NCBI GenBank assembly: GCA_021527695.1
Contig: JAKFAO010000003.1
Coordinates: 1,054,001-1,118,000 of the forward strand
Source of the DNA: Naematelia aurantialba
Taxonomy: Eukaryota; Basidiomycota; Tremellomycetes; Tremellales; Naemateliaceae
Length of the DNA stretch: 64,000 nt
Direction of reading: 5' to 3'
In this document: positions 10,601-23,346 of the stretch, in pieces
How the letters are laid out: every line of letters starts with the position of its first letter
Numbering within the stretch: position 1 is the first letter of the stretch
Translations under genes and position numbers: made by a program
The notes under the pieces: model-generated
Database searches by the model: none
Told to the model about the DNA's origin: nothing
The model's input: only the letters and a program-made list of their open reading frames with translations

Positions 10601-11382
10601 CTTGATAGTTTCCAAAGGTCTTTGGCGCTTCTATCCAGGTTAGAAAAGTTTCATTCGTACTCTTGCTTCCGGGTATGGTGACTTTAATAATAATGTATGG
10701 TCATGACTTGCTCAATATTCTGGACGATGATGTCAAGGGTTTTACGGACTGGGTCGTGGCGGGTATGCCCAATACCTTCCTGCGGCGTCTGTCCAGGTTG
10801 ATGACAATTGTCTTGGCCCACACTTCTGCTTCTTGTATGATTGTGTTGAATGTCCTTGACCTTGCCATCTCCTTCCATTGGGCCAACGATGGCTAGGAAG
10901 GCGTGTCTGTATCCCAATATCCTCATGCTCTCCCAACTGAGCTTCTGAAGTACGCGTTTTTATCGTTTACAAGTGGTTGCTTAGCCTGACTTTGATATGT
11001 CGATTCCTTTGCGAAGGCTCTTTGACTAGCTCTGTTCATACAGGAACAGGATGCTCGAAGGAAGCTTCCAGCGCATAAAGGTAACGCGGGCAATGACCGT
11101 CCGGTCTACCAGGCCACGAGATCCCATAAAATCGGTACTTGAAAGAAAACAGGTGAACCGTCGTTGGTGAAGGTGCGCCACAATCCGCGCTTGGTGGAGG
11201 GGCGACGTCGAACTCGGATACCAAGAAGTGTTTTTGTTTAACATTCTCAAAAGGCTTTCAAGTCATAGAGGCGTGGCCCCAAAGTATCTGAGCGGGCACA
11301 CAAGTGCACATTGGTGCTGCTGGCGTTCTTGGTGCCGACCCGCTCGAATCGCCCAATTTGATGCAGCTGCATCTGTCACACG
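10601..11382. other. Intergenic, no supported gene
   Basis: Short ORFs occur on both strands but none resembles a known protein or shows a splice pattern. Apart from the D-arm fragment at 10924-10949 nothing is recognised. The right part should contain the RICTOR promoter. Confidence 0.5.
10924..10949 (-). pseudogene. tRNA D-arm-like fragment 4
   Basis: The minus strand reads AAGCTCAGTTGGGAGAGCAT, a good tRNA D arm/box A very close to that of tRNA-Phe but without the acceptor strand. What follows does not form an anticodon arm. Confidence 0.55.
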
Positions 11383-14300
11383 ATGGCGTACTCCCGGGTC
11401 TCTCCTGTGCGACCGAGCCTGGAGACGTTTCATAGCGCTACGTCTGTCGTTGGACTAGGTAATGGAGCGGGCAGTGGTGCGGGCAGTGGAGCGGAAGATG
11501 AGGTGTCGCGACACGAGGACGACGTGGAGACTGTGAGCTGATAGTCCATCAACAACGCAAGAGCTAACGTAAATATAGGTCGATAGCCTCATGTCGAAAC
11601 TGGCGATAGAGAGAAGAGTACAGTACGGAGCAGAGAAGATGTTGGACGTGAGAAGTTCGGCTCTGGCCAAGGATGTCACTGATATGCGTCCCTCTAGGTG
11701 ATAGAGAAGCGCGCCGGAGGTGATGGCGAGCAAGATCAGGTCAGGGAGCGCATCACGGCGCAGCTCGAAGCTGCCAATGAACACATTAAGATGCTAGAGG
11801 CGCGACTGGAACGGCTCAAAGGTGGTATGTATTATCATAGTCACACCTGGATCCCAACTGAATTTGTCTAGGAACCCAGACTCCTCATCGAAACAGGCGA
11901 CGTCCCCAGCCGATGCTTCATGGGTATCCCTCTACTTCGTCTTTGGGCCAAGCACTTTCTTCCTCCTTCGCATCTTCGACTGGTCTCTCTGCCGCTCGTC
12001 CCCGACTACCACGACAGTCGTCCAACCTCACGCCCGATCGCGAGCCCGCAAATTACCCCCTGCCCATATCCGGGCAGGGCACACCCAACCGCCCGTCCGG
12101 CGTCTCCCCGCTCAGGCCGCGACAGAGAAGTAGAAGTGTAGGAGAAGACTCATTGGAGGGTTCGGACGGGATGAGCTCCTCACGTCTCCTCACTAGATCG
12201 AGGTCTGATATCGCAACTGAAGGAGGCGAACACAAAGCGGTGATGCTAGAGACGTTTGGCCTGCAGCTGAGGCGGCTCCGAGAACTAGGCAGAGACAAGG
12301 GCAAGGGAAAGGCGGCAGAAAGAGGAGACGAAATCTGGGAATGCTTGACCAGGCTAGCTGAAGTGCTCAAGAAGTCGGACGGATTGAAAGGGCTGATAGT
12401 CGTCGAGGAGATCGTCGACTGGTATGTTGCACATGCACAGGTCAGCCACAGCTGAAAAAACAGTGTTTTCCCGTTTCTCGATGACTCATCAACAAGCCGG
12501 AGACGCGCCGCAGCGTATCGAGTGCTGCGCTACGCCCTGGATCGACCTGGCTGGGGAAACATGATATCGGCTGGCTTGGAATGGCTCATCACCCGGTATG
12601 TGCATTTGAGTGCCTGAAGCGAAGCGCGAGCTCAATAGACATTATAGAACCTTCACTCGAGATTCAAAAGCAGCGAGCGAACGCGAACAAGCACTCCGCC
12701 TCCTTCGCGCTGTTGTCCTTCTGCCACTTCCATCTCGTTCACTTCTCCTGAGATCGCCCGTCAACACCCACGCAGAGACGTCGCAGTCGCCGTCCGGTTG
12801 GGGCCGTTCTCGTCAACCGTCTCTTTCGGATTACTCCCGCCAGCCCTCGCTTCGCGGATACCCCCGCCAACCCTCAGTCTCGAACCACCACCAGAGACCA
12901 TCATCGCCTCCTGATCTGGACCCTATCGCGGAGCTTCTCAACCGCCGCATATCGTTGACTGATGGCATGGTTCGAGCCATCGTCAGCGCTGCAGAAAACC
13001 CCGACGATGCTATGCGGATGGTATGCTTGCAAACGCTGGTGGAAATTGGTCCGCTTAGCTTTTCCTCCCCTCTTGCTCTCCGCTGATGTCAGATAAGGCA
13101 TCATCGATATCGAGTGTCTGGTGCGATCTGAAGCTTTCCGAACCATACTTCAAGTTATCAAGGATGGTCCTGTCGAGCTAGCCCCAGCGTTGACCGGACT
13201 CATGCTATACCTGACCAACCACCCGTCATCTCGACGCTTCCTTCTACTAGGCTCTGATGTCGAGGTGAGCACTGTCGACATGAGCTTTCCTTTCTAACGC
13301 GGGGCAGAGCATCCTTGTGGGGTTGACAGAGACATATGGGAAGATTCCCAGTAGGCAACAAGCGAAACTCGCAGATAAAATGCAAAGTTGTGCGCGGTGT
13401 GTCAACATGTTGCTGAATACTTGGACTGGTAAGTCTTGCATGACTACACAGCTCTCCTCTTACCAGAGCAGGATTTCTGTACCTTTTAATGGATGACGCC
13501 CGGGCTATCAAGTCATTAATCAGCTGCTTGCATGTGCCTATCATAGAGATCCAGGTGGGCGATCCCACTCGCTCAATGACGACGAGCACTAACGAGGCAA
13601 TAGGAGGCTGTGCTAGATTTGACGTTCTCGTCATTGCGGATAAAGCGTCCATTATGGATGAATGCCTTTCTCGCTGGCAAGCGACTAACTGGTATGTGCC
13701 TCTAATGAGACTGCGATATGAGGCGCGTTGACCTCTGTATAGTATATAACAGAACGCAAGAGGCAGCCTCGCAGTTGCAAGATGAGGTCGAGGAGGACGA
13801 GCAGCCCGAGAGCCTGAATCTCATCGACCATTACGTCGCTCTCCTTCTCTCTGTTCTGATTGAGAATGGTCTCGTGGAGGTAAGCAGACGGCAGCTAGTA
13901 GGCAACTGGCATTGAAACTGGAACAGTCTTTGGTCGCTGTCATCGAGGACGGAGCCGCCAATGCGATACATCGTAAATGTACTCTGCTTCTAGGCGAAAT
14001 TCTACAGATGGCAAATCGGATTCTTCCCTTGCAGTATGCAGCCAAATTACAGGTGAGATTGTAAGTCTCGTCTTTGCTGACAGGCTGCAGGCTTTGCCTC
14101 GGCTGTTCGCCGCTGCAACGCGATTCGCGAGTCCGGAGGAAATGCATGTGGCCTTGTCGACTTTATCCGCAATAGACAGTCTCAACCGCAATCAAACAAA
14201 AGCCGCCAAGCAGGCTGTCAAGGACCGACCTAGGTATGTTCGCGAATTCTTGTTGCATACATACCAACGTCATGCAGAAACCTTGCTCAAGACTCCCTTC

Positions 14301-17254
14301 AACGGGGTCAACGGCAGGTTCAGCAGGTCAAGCTTCGCTTGGGTCTTTCGATCGAGGACAAGACGTTCCAGCAGATGATCAACGATAGCGGGGTCAGTGC
14401 ATGGTTCCTCGTCGAAGTGAAGGCCTGCTGAGACCGATATAGGTGCTTCTTGGTCGAGATCATACGAAATGGAATTATGATGTGATAATGGAACTCGTGG
14501 AGGGCGCGCTGCTCAATGCAAAGCGTCTTGACGAAGCGATCAAGGCAACGAAGTTCATCCGAAGATTATTCTCGTTCTTTCATCCCTATAATAATCGTTT
14601 CTCAAGCATCAAGAGGACGAGGGTGCGTCAATCCATTTCCGGTTGGAGATCCGTCCAGCTGAATAATAACAGCCAAACCATAAATGGGTGCGGCTGGGAT
14701 GTGCGCTCCTCTCTACGATGCTGGTCAATACAGAAGGCATCCGCTTCATTTCGGAAGACAAGCTTCTCCGGCAAATGATCGAATGCTTCAACGAGCTCGA
14801 CCAGTACATCGGTCCAGTCAGTCCGACACCTGTCTTCGCCAGAGACCGAATCGAAAATTCCCTTACATACGGTTACTTTGAGTTCATCGGTACATTGTCG
14901 AAGCATCGTGAAGGAGCAAAGTGAGTCGCACGCGTACAACCGGGTTGATTGTTGACTTTGGGAAGACTGCTAGAGAAATTCAAATTCTTCACGTGTTTCT
15001 ACCACTTGAGCGAGCAGAGGAGTCGCGACGACCTCATCCGCATTATCATCGAGTGTTTTGACTACTCCATGTGAGATTCATCTGATCGGGCAAGGAAATG
15101 GCTGATGGTTTGCAGAGACGGTCATCCCCGCATCGTCTTATCAAAAGCACTCACTTCAGCCTATATGGTAAGAATCCGTTCCTCGGTCTCGGTCAGTCTG
15201 ACAATCGAATAGGAAACCCGCTTATTCGCCACACATCATCTCGGTCGTCTTCTGCAAGACGCGCCAGTATTGATGGATTGGGCGCTTCAGCTCATGATCA
15301 CCCAGCTCTACGACACATCCATTGAGGTCTGCGATGTTGCCGTCATGTATCTTGAGGAGGTGTGCCATGACCCACCATGCTTAGAGAAGGTTGTACAGCT
15401 CCGTCCGACCCTGGAGCATCTCGGAGAGATTGGCGGGCCTCTGTTTATGCGGTACGTCTCATCTCCCCTAGCGCACGGTAAGGTAATGATTCAGCTGACA
15501 GTTGGTAGGTTCGTCTCAACTAGCGTGGGCTTTCAATACCTGCATCAGTCGCAGTATATCGAGCGAGAACTCGACCTCTGGCTCAGCGTGTGTCTTTCAA
15601 TTCCTGGAGTCAGTGGTGACAAGCTCATGGGATGTAGGAGCGCAACTTGCTATATGTGATCGAGACTGAGACCTGGGTCACCAAGACGCTGCGTCCACTG
15701 ACAAGTGACACTGTCGAAGACTACTGGTGGGTCGGACTGTCGAGGATTGACAGCTCCCTAACGAGACTCGTAGGTCATACGAGAGCATGGCGCCGACCCA
15801 CTTTTTTGGGGAACTCACCAAGACTCCAGAAGGCTGCCAGTTGCTCAAAGACAAGGGAATCGTCAGCGACTTTGCCGAAATCATTCGACTTCACGGGATG
15901 GAGGCGGAGGACCAGTCGATCATGATGAATGTCAAAAGTGTCTTATGGTGTTTGGTTTGTTGTCTTGCACAAGAAGTCGAAGGGTTGAAGTCGCTGATTT
16001 GTGCAGGGAAACATAGGCTCCACGCAAGGCGGATTGCCCTTTCTCGAAGAGGAGGAGATCATCGAGGTCATTGTCGAGATCGCCGAACGGTCCCCAGTCT
16101 TGATGATGAAAGGGTAGGCCCGGGCCGAAACCTGGTCTCTCCCGCTGACATAACGATACAGGACGTGTTTCTTCGTCATCGGGCTCATCTCCTCAACACG
16201 TATGGGTGCCGAATTGCTCGAAGAACTAGGATGGATCGCAACTAGGACACCGTTAGGTCTGCCCACGGGTCTCTGCCTGCCCAGTGATATCGGCCGTTTT
16301 GCCTATGTGAGATCCTCGTGCGATTTAACCCAGATGTTTGCTGATAGTACGATAGATTGAGCCTTGGACACGGCCAGAGTTACCACCTACAGCACCACCG
16401 TTGCCTAAACTCACCGGTACCGAGGGCGAGATCATGACCTCTATCGCCAATCTCAGCAATTACGTCCTCGCCGCTGGAGCAATGAACAACCTGAAACGGT
16501 GTGTTGCGCATGACGATTCCCCTTCCTTCCCACTTGCATTCGCGTATGACAATCCCTATCGTCCTAGACCCAATGTCGACAAATCTTTGGTGTTGGGCTC
16601 ACGGTTCGCAGACTCCGGTCGAAGCACTCGCGATACTTTTCCTCGATCACGCTGTTCCACCGGGCGTTGCGCATGATCTCGACAAACCACTACCAGGCGC
16701 CTGTGCGGAAATTCATCCTCGATTTGTTCGACGTGACCCTCGAGCAGGATACGCTGCTCCAGCTCAAACACCTCGAGATTGCCTCGTACCAGTCGCCACA
16801 CATCGTTGTGAATTTCGACCATAACGGCGATGACGGCGGTGTGGGCGGTCATGGGCATCGTCGTAGCCATGGCTCTGACCATGATCGTAGCCATAGTCAT
16901 GGCGACGGTGAAGGCAGTGGTGGCGGTAGCGGCGGTGGTGACGGCGGCGGCGGCGGCGGCGGTGGTGGTGGTGGTGGTGGTAGCCGTGGTGGTGGTGGCG
17001 GTAGCCGTGGGGTTGGAGAAGGAGGAGGTGCTCGTCGCCGCGGCGAGTTTGGGCTGCATGAGCCAGAGCCCGAGCACAATCGAAGAAGAGCGACGAGCAG
17101 TCCCGGGCCTGAACCGCCTGATCGGGCGGCTCGGACGAGGGGGCTTACAGTGTCGGAGATGGGGCCGAACATATCTGTCGAAGGAACGATTGGCGTGAAT
17201 GGAAACCACGAAGCGCGTCAGCAGGTCAGGGGATTCGGCGTCCACGCTCAATGA
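11383..17254 (+). CDS. RICTOR / AVO3 / Ste20-like TORC2 subunit
   Basis: Scaffold subunit of TOR complex 2, acting in cell-surface, cytoskeleton and AGC-kinase signalling. The start is ATG 11383 (MAYSRVSPVRPSLETF), which runs in frame through the first donor. Exons two and three then form an HR1-like coiled coil (KLAIERRVQYGAEKMLD then VIEKRAGGDGEQ ... LEARLERLKG, about 11580-11820). The armadillo-like body follows over many short exons, with RICTOR-typical blocks AAYRVLRYALDRPGW (12508), EREQALRLLRAVVLLP (12680), STSVGFQYLHQSQYIEREL (about 15520), and a C-terminal block with NVKSVLWCLGNIGS, RSPVLMMKGTCFFVIGLIS and LGWIATRTPLGLP (15930-16270). After KFILDLFDV the frame continues into an unusual His- and Gly-rich tail to a stop at 17254. 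That tail may be a species-specific extension, or the true last exon may be spliced differently. Confidence 0.88.
16835..17010. repeat. GGC/GGT and CAT/CATGG low-complexity tract
   Basis: A trinucleotide-rich tract (GGTGGCGGT and similar) with a His-codon-rich lead-in. If coding, it gives a poly-Gly stretch in the RICTOR tail. It produces long spurious ORFs on both strands. Confidence 0.8.
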
Positions 17255-17360
17255 TGCATGTATCCCGACGACCGCATACGGTCTCGAGTACACAGCAGCA
17301 GCAGCTGCAAGCGCAATCGCAATTGCGAACACGAGCACGACCGCACTCGCATTGAGGCGG

Positions 17361-17445
17361 TAAGGATATGGAGAAGGAGAAGGAGAAGGAAAAGGAGAAG
17401 GAGAAGGAGAAGGAGAAGGAGGAGGAGAAAGAGGAGGTGACAGAT
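17361..17445. repeat. GGAGAA array between RICTOR and MPH1
   Basis: About a dozen imperfect AGGAGA units on the plus strand. They lie in the convergent intergenic region and probably in a 3' UTR. Confidence 0.8.
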
Positions 17446-17721
17446 TCGGAGAAGCCAGGCTGCAAGGATGCAAGATAGGCAGAGGAAGGAGATGGTATGG
17501 GTCAGCTCATGGGTCAAAGAACGATGCGCAACTTGTGTCCCAAGCCAAGCAGCCTAGCATGCATAAATATGGTGCGAGTCGATACAAATGAAACATGCTG
17601 CAGCACGGCAAGCACAACAAGCGTCCCAGCCTCGATTCCACCTTGGACCGTCGACCCTCATTCGATCCTCAACGACAAGAGAAAGTATCCTACAGTACAC
17701 CTCGTACTGTTATTACTGGCA

Positions 17722-20700
17722 TTACAAGCAAGACCACGCTTCACTTTGCGCTGCGCCACTGATCAGCTGCACAGTCTCGTCGCCAAACAGACAAGGTATA
17801 GGTGTCGCGGGGAAACAGCGGGCAAAGTAGACGCTGTGATGTGGAGGCATGGCCACGACCCAAGATGTGAGACGCACGACGCACGACGCGCACTCGCGCA
17901 CCCGCGACTCGAGAGCAAGAGAGACGAAATACGCACAAGCAAAACTCAACTCCTCATCATCCACCACAAAGCTCCCGAGCTCGTACTCGTTTTCGCTCCT
18001 CTCGCCCTCTCTCTCTCCGTCAGACATCTCGTCATCCGTGACCCACACCGGCCGTCTCGCTTTCGCCATGACCGCCTCCCTGTCCACGCGGGGTCGGGCA
18101 AATGCCAGTCCAGGCGCACCTTGTGGCTGCGCCTGCGTGGATAGACCAGCGACGTAGACGGCGCGCTGGTTGTATCCCCGCGGCGCTTGGGTGGGCGCAA
18201 ATTCCGCGCCTGCAAAGAGCCGGTCCGAGTCGGTCTCGTGGTCCGATGAATGCTCGTCGGGAGACTCCGACCCAGAGACGCCTACGTCCAGGTCGAGCTA
18301 TACGTTCACACGTCAGCTGCAAGCCAAATCAGAACGCAGCCAAGCAGGGACAACAGGCGCGGTGTGGAAGGTAGAAAGGTCCGGTGCGCCTGCGCCGGCC
18401 AGACTCACGTATTCGCGCACCTGGGCTGCTGGAGCGCGTTTCCGTCTCGCCGCTCGCGATGGCACAGCCCTTTGGCGGGTGGATTGCACAGCAGCCGCAG
18501 GGGATGAGGTATCGTCAACGTGCCTGCGACGCACCCTCCCTGGAGGGAGGAACGGCGAACTCCCTAGGGGAGAGAGCATCGGAGAAGAGAGGTTCAGGTT
18601 TGCAGTTGCCGGTCTGGGATCCGGTCGCCTGTTTGCGTGTCGAGCAGGCGGACTGATTTCTTCGACTGCAGTCGAAGGCGTATGTCTTGACAATGGGACG
18701 GGAGGAGGAGGCATCGCATCCGTCGAGTTGGAATGTACTAGCGCAGGAGTAGCGTGTTTTCTTAACCCAATAGGGCGAGATCGTGGTCCTGAGACCGATG
18801 TGGCGTCGGGTCTTGTGGGGGCTTTCCTGGGTGATGAGGCTGACGGTGAGCTGGTATCGTCCATATCGATGCTCAAGTCCATCGGTGCAATCTGGCTGAA
18901 GCCGGCCGCCGCAGCTGTGCGAGGAGTAAGCTTGCCAAAGGCTGCAACAGGCGAAATTGATTCCTCTCCGGCACTGTCAAGGGGCTCCTCGTCATGCGTG
19001 GGCATGGCGGGCCGTGTGGGCTTGGTGGCGAAAGGCGATCCCGAGGGAGGAGGCGAGGAAGGCGGAGTGGGAGGTAATGAAGGCGAACGCTTTCGAACTG
19101 GACCCTGGGTGTTGAAGAAATCGAGAGCGGAGCGATCCAATTCCGCTCGCTCTTCCTTCTTCCGCGTCGCCTCGCGAGATTCAGATGGCTTTCTTGGGCT
19201 GTCGATTGCCTCTCGCGATCTTCGCGCTCTATCAACCACTCTACGTGGCTTCTTGGCGCGAGCATGTTCAACCTTCCCGTAAAGCAACTCGTAATCTTCC
19301 TCGACACTCTCCTCCGCCTCGTCATCCGAAACAATAGGAGTGGCTCCCCGCTTTCCCTTCCTTCCACCTCTGGCTGTCCGCTTTCCCGTTCCAGATGCCT
19401 TCATAAGATCAGACACGGACCTAAAGCCTTCGTGTGTATCCTCGGGGATCTCATGCCCTCGTCGCTTGCCGGTGAAGCTTTTTGTACTATTCAGGCGATC
19501 TGTCGTAGGCAATTTTCGCTTGAGCTTCTGGTCTTCTGGGTCCCAGGGATCAACAGGCATCTCCTGCTCGAGACACGGCGGCACCTTGCCACCTGGGAGC
19601 AACGGCTCGACATCTTCGAAGAGCTCCAAATTCCGACTATGCAAGATCTCTTCTTGGATCTCACGATGATTCTGTTGGGCGGTATCCCAATTGGCATCCT
19701 CGCGCCCCTCGGACATGAGGACATGTACTTGGCCATCCCGTTTCCTTCCCGTCCGCCCAATTCGTTGTAGCTGATGAGGTCTTTAGCTGAGAGACACGAC
19801 TATCAGGTCATCTCACCAGCTTAATGGATTGCTTTGGCATATCATATATGACCACAAAGTCTACCTCGCCAATATCGAGGCCTTCTTCGCCTATTGAAGT
19901 TGACACGAGAATGTTGTATTTGCCTTCTTTGAAGTCGTTAATAGTCTGAGAGGGCAGAGTCAACCAGGTTCCTGCTGGTGATTCCGTGCCTCACCTTCTT
20001 CTGCTCTTTCTGGTTGAACCCCTTGTCTTGCTCCTGCTTGCCTTGTGATTGACCCACAAATTTGGTGGCCTTCAAGACCGGAGAATGATCATTGAGCATG
20101 TCCTGCAGCACACGAGGTCAGCTTTTGTACTCATGATCCGACGCTCCGACCGACCACTACTTCCAGCACGCAATCCCGATAGGAGCAGAAAACCATTGCT
20201 CTCGTATCATTCTTCACCCCATGCATATTTTCATCATCTGCAGCTTGGGTGAAGTGTGCCAACAACTGAGCAGGGTCAGTTTGAGAAGAGGTAAGGTTAG
20301 GAATGCTGACCAGGTCGAGAGTTTTGGCCATCTTTGGGTGTCGATCTGCTCTCGTTCGGCCGTCCTTCCCGATGCGAATGGCGCTGAGCTCCGCCTCGAC
20401 ATCTCGCAACAATCGCTGGAATTCAAAGTTGTTGCGGATGGATCCTGATGTCGCTTTGGATGTGACCTTCTTGCCAGATGTATTGGTGTTGCCGGCAATT
20501 TCGGTGAGCGTCGTATGGAACATGCCCAACGAGAACTCAAGCTGACACCGAGGTCAGTCAAAGAACGTTTGAATGAGGGCTGCAAAGTCCTCACAAGGTT
20601 TCCCATGGCTCTTGCCATCTTCTCAAGCGATTGAAGAGAGCCGAAACACCACCTGAGACCAGAGTTGCGATCTCTGGCGATTTCCATGCGCTTGGCAGTC

Positions 20701-22557
20701 AAGCGGTACGGTCTGAGCCGTTTGTAGTCTAGATCTCGTTCGGTAAGGATCTGCTTGTCGACTAATTTGGCTGTGAAGGGCTGCGCTCAGATTCAGCTGT
20801 AAATCTTGTTGTACAGATGGACCATCGCTCACTTTCATAAGAGCACCCCAACGGTCCCGAAAGCCCTCGATGACCTCGCCCATCGGAACGAAGTGTCGTT
20901 CCGTTTTCTCCACCGAACTGTCAGCTTCAGAGAACTGCTGAGACAAACATGCTGACCTTGTCGTTCATATACTTCCTTATTTCTGGCGCCTCGGCTTCCC
21001 TGATCTCGATCCGGCTGATGTGAAGTGCGTCTACGACTGCTTGTACTCGGGGCACATCGGCACCAGGAGTGGCCGTGAGTGCAAGCACTCTGAAGTACGG
21101 ATGATGCGCGGTGATGTAGGCGAGGATCGTGGTATAAGCATAGGAGCCTGAAGCCTTGTGTGCCTCGTCTACAAGCCGATTAGCTTAGGTTCTGATGATG
21201 CCAGATGCCTACCGAAGACAGCCAAGACAATATCCCTCGGGTCGACTGATCCTCTCTTGAGGTCGTTGTCCAAGGTCTGCGGAGTGCAGTAGAACACTCG
21301 GCGCTCGTCCCACTGTCAGTAGGGTCAGCGTTGACACTCTGTGGATAGAAGGACTGACCAATCTCTCCCGCTCCTTCGCGCTGACGCTCTGACCTGTCAT
21401 GACCGCTGCGTCACGACTGGGTATTCCACAAGCCAGCTGGCAAGCCTCGATCTGCTGGTTGACAAGGGGTTTAGTCGGTGCAAGAAATACTATTTTTCCT
21501 GTAGGGAACCAACGATAGACTAAGATGGATCAGACCAGGAGACTCGGAAGAGCATCGGGCTCACAGTTGAGCATGACGACACCAGCAACAAATGTCTTGC
21601 CCAGTCCCGTAGGAAGGGCGACAAGGCAGTTGTCCAAGAAGCAAGCGCGGACGATATCGAACTGGTAGTCTCTGCGAGAGCGATTGGTGGGGTAGATATA
21701 CGATCCGATTGTAGCAGGATTTGCAAGATGACGTTGAGGTCCATAAGCAGCATCTGATCCGTGTCAGCTTCCACGTCTAACCGGGGGTTTTCTAACCGGC
21801 GACCTAACTTACTCATATCCACAAGGGGTTTAGGATAAGGCGCCAGCGGTCCTCCCAGGTCCTCCTCGTCGTACATATCTTCCTCTTCCTCTTCGTCCCA
21901 GTCGGCTCGCCTCTTGCCCTTCCCTTTACCCACCGCTTTGGCCTTCTCAGCAGATATCCTGCGCCCACTCTCTGCAAACTGGGTCCTGTCCCATCGCTTC
22001 CCCTTGGTCGACTGCTTGTCCCGACGGAAGTTCAGATGTGTCTGCAAGAATCCGACGTTTCCGCTGGAAGTTCTCTTGAGACCGTGACCGGACGAAGGGA
22101 TGATATTCAAGCCAGAACCAGAACCCGAGCCTGTACGATATAGCGATTTCGCCAGAGGTCGAGACGAGATGGTATCGAATGCTGCGAGCGATTCCACCGG
22201 CAGATTAAAGGACAGGTCGTCAAAGTCATCCGACGAGGGCGGAGGTGCCGTGCGAGTTCCACGTCCGGCTGGCTGCGGTGGTAAATCAGCAGCAAGGGTC
22301 TGATCTCGCAGTGGTGTGGCTCGAGGGGCCGGTGCGCCAGTAGCAGAAGAAGAGCTCGGACCCAGTTCCAACGTGCGCTGCGGCACGGGTTTTCCAGCGT
22401 TCATAAGCTGATGGATGCCATTATTGTCTCCGCTCTTGGAGGTCCCGAAAGGTGGCGGTGCTGAGATATGGGTAGCTTGCGCTGCGAGCTGATCGACCTC
22501 TCGGAGGAACGAGTCATCGACAGGGAAGATGTCATCGCCAAAGTCGTCCTCTGACAT
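17722..22557 (-). CDS. MPH1: MPH1/FANCM-family DNA helicase
   Basis: 3'-5' superfamily 2 helicase that remodels stalled forks and D-loops in the nucleus. The start is ATG 22557 ([17 protein letters not shown]). An acidic, Ser-rich N-terminus is followed by [15 protein letters not shown] (about 21690), Walker [14 protein letters not shown] (about 21605), [13 protein letters not shown] (about 21380), [14 protein letters not shown] (about 21165) and LALTATPG (about 21075). The FANCM-type insert domain follows, then motifs [21 protein letters not shown] (about 19880) and [17 protein letters not shown] (about 19720). A long Ser/Pro-rich C-terminal region follows. The tail includes [14 protein letters not shown] and [13 protein letters not shown], which resembles basidiomycete MPH1 ends. 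The last splice is unsure, so the stop at 17722 is approximate. A 370-residue antisense ORF at 18170-19282 is a shadow. Confidence 0.9.
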
Positions 22558-23346
22558 GATGCTCCTCCGGTCCAGCTCGACCAGCTGTCATCCAGTATTT
22601 CAGCGTAGCTAGAGATCTGGTACTAGGTACCGAAAGACCTCGACTAACATCCGTGAGTGCAAAACGAAGGGTAGGGTAAGAGTAGACAGACTGAAATATC
22701 AAGAATAACATGAAAACGCGTCAACCAGACGACACCACGTGGCAAGCGGAGATGGCCGCCGGAAAGTAAAGTCAACGTTGAGGGTATCTAGTAAGGCCTG
22801 CGAGCAATTTAATCACCTAATTGCACGCCTAAGTCAACTCCACCTTTTACTCTCGATCTCCAACTTTCATGTTTATGTGTCTTTTACCCTCGAGTTATAT
22901 CGACTCTCTTGAGACTTAGGCGGCTCACTTTGACAAGTAAGGAGAGGTCAAACGTTACATGCATGTGGTCTTGAGTGACGTGGCAATATGGTACGAGGGG
23001 GTGGATAAAGGATCCTTGCCGGGGGTGGCACAAGGGCCTTGTCTACAAAACGCGTACCGCGTGTTGCGCCTTCTGAAATAGAGCAAAATCAGAGCCACCA
23101 CCGCAGCATAAGAAGGGACTCCATCCCGAAGCCAAACACGCGCGGTCTTGCTCTACGTCAACGCGCAGGCTTCGTCTTGCTCTACTTCAACGCGCAGGCT
23201 TCGTCTCCCCCGAGGGACGAGTCAGGACGCATTTCGCTGCGGCGTCGCCGAATCGGATCCGAACCACTCTCAGATTGCGCAAGTAACCAAACGGTCCTCT
23301 TTTAGCACGGAGCTGTACAGCTCGACTTGCTGCCCTTCACCCCAAA
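22558..23346. other. Divergent intergenic, MPH1 / ABC transporter
   Basis: About 790 bp with no recognisable gene. It should contain both promoters. It includes a two-copy 29-bp direct repeat at 23148-23205. No other structure was recognised. Confidence 0.6.
23148..23205. repeat. 29-bp direct repeat, 2 copies
   Basis: Two adjacent 29-bp units (23148-23176, 23177-23205) beginning TTGCTCTAC differ at one base (G/T). They lie about 140 bp upstream of the ABC transporter ATG, so they could be in its 5' UTR or promoter. Confidence 0.85.

Noticed and set aside
10663..10926. Overlapping 60-80-codon ORFs on both strands
   Set aside because: Chance ORFs; no family resemblance.
10924..10949. Possible second complete tRNA with a good D arm
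   Set aside because: No acceptor pairing and no anticodon arm can be built from the sequence that follows, so it is kept only as a fragment.
16556..17473. 305-codon minus-strand ORF with Thr/Ala runs
   Set aside because: Produced by the trinucleotide tract opposite the RICTOR C-terminus; low complexity with no family motif.
18170..19282. 370-codon plus-strand ORF
   Set aside because: It is the antisense of the MPH1 C-terminal exon, which reads as a coherent Ser/Pro-rich protein continuous with helicase motifs.
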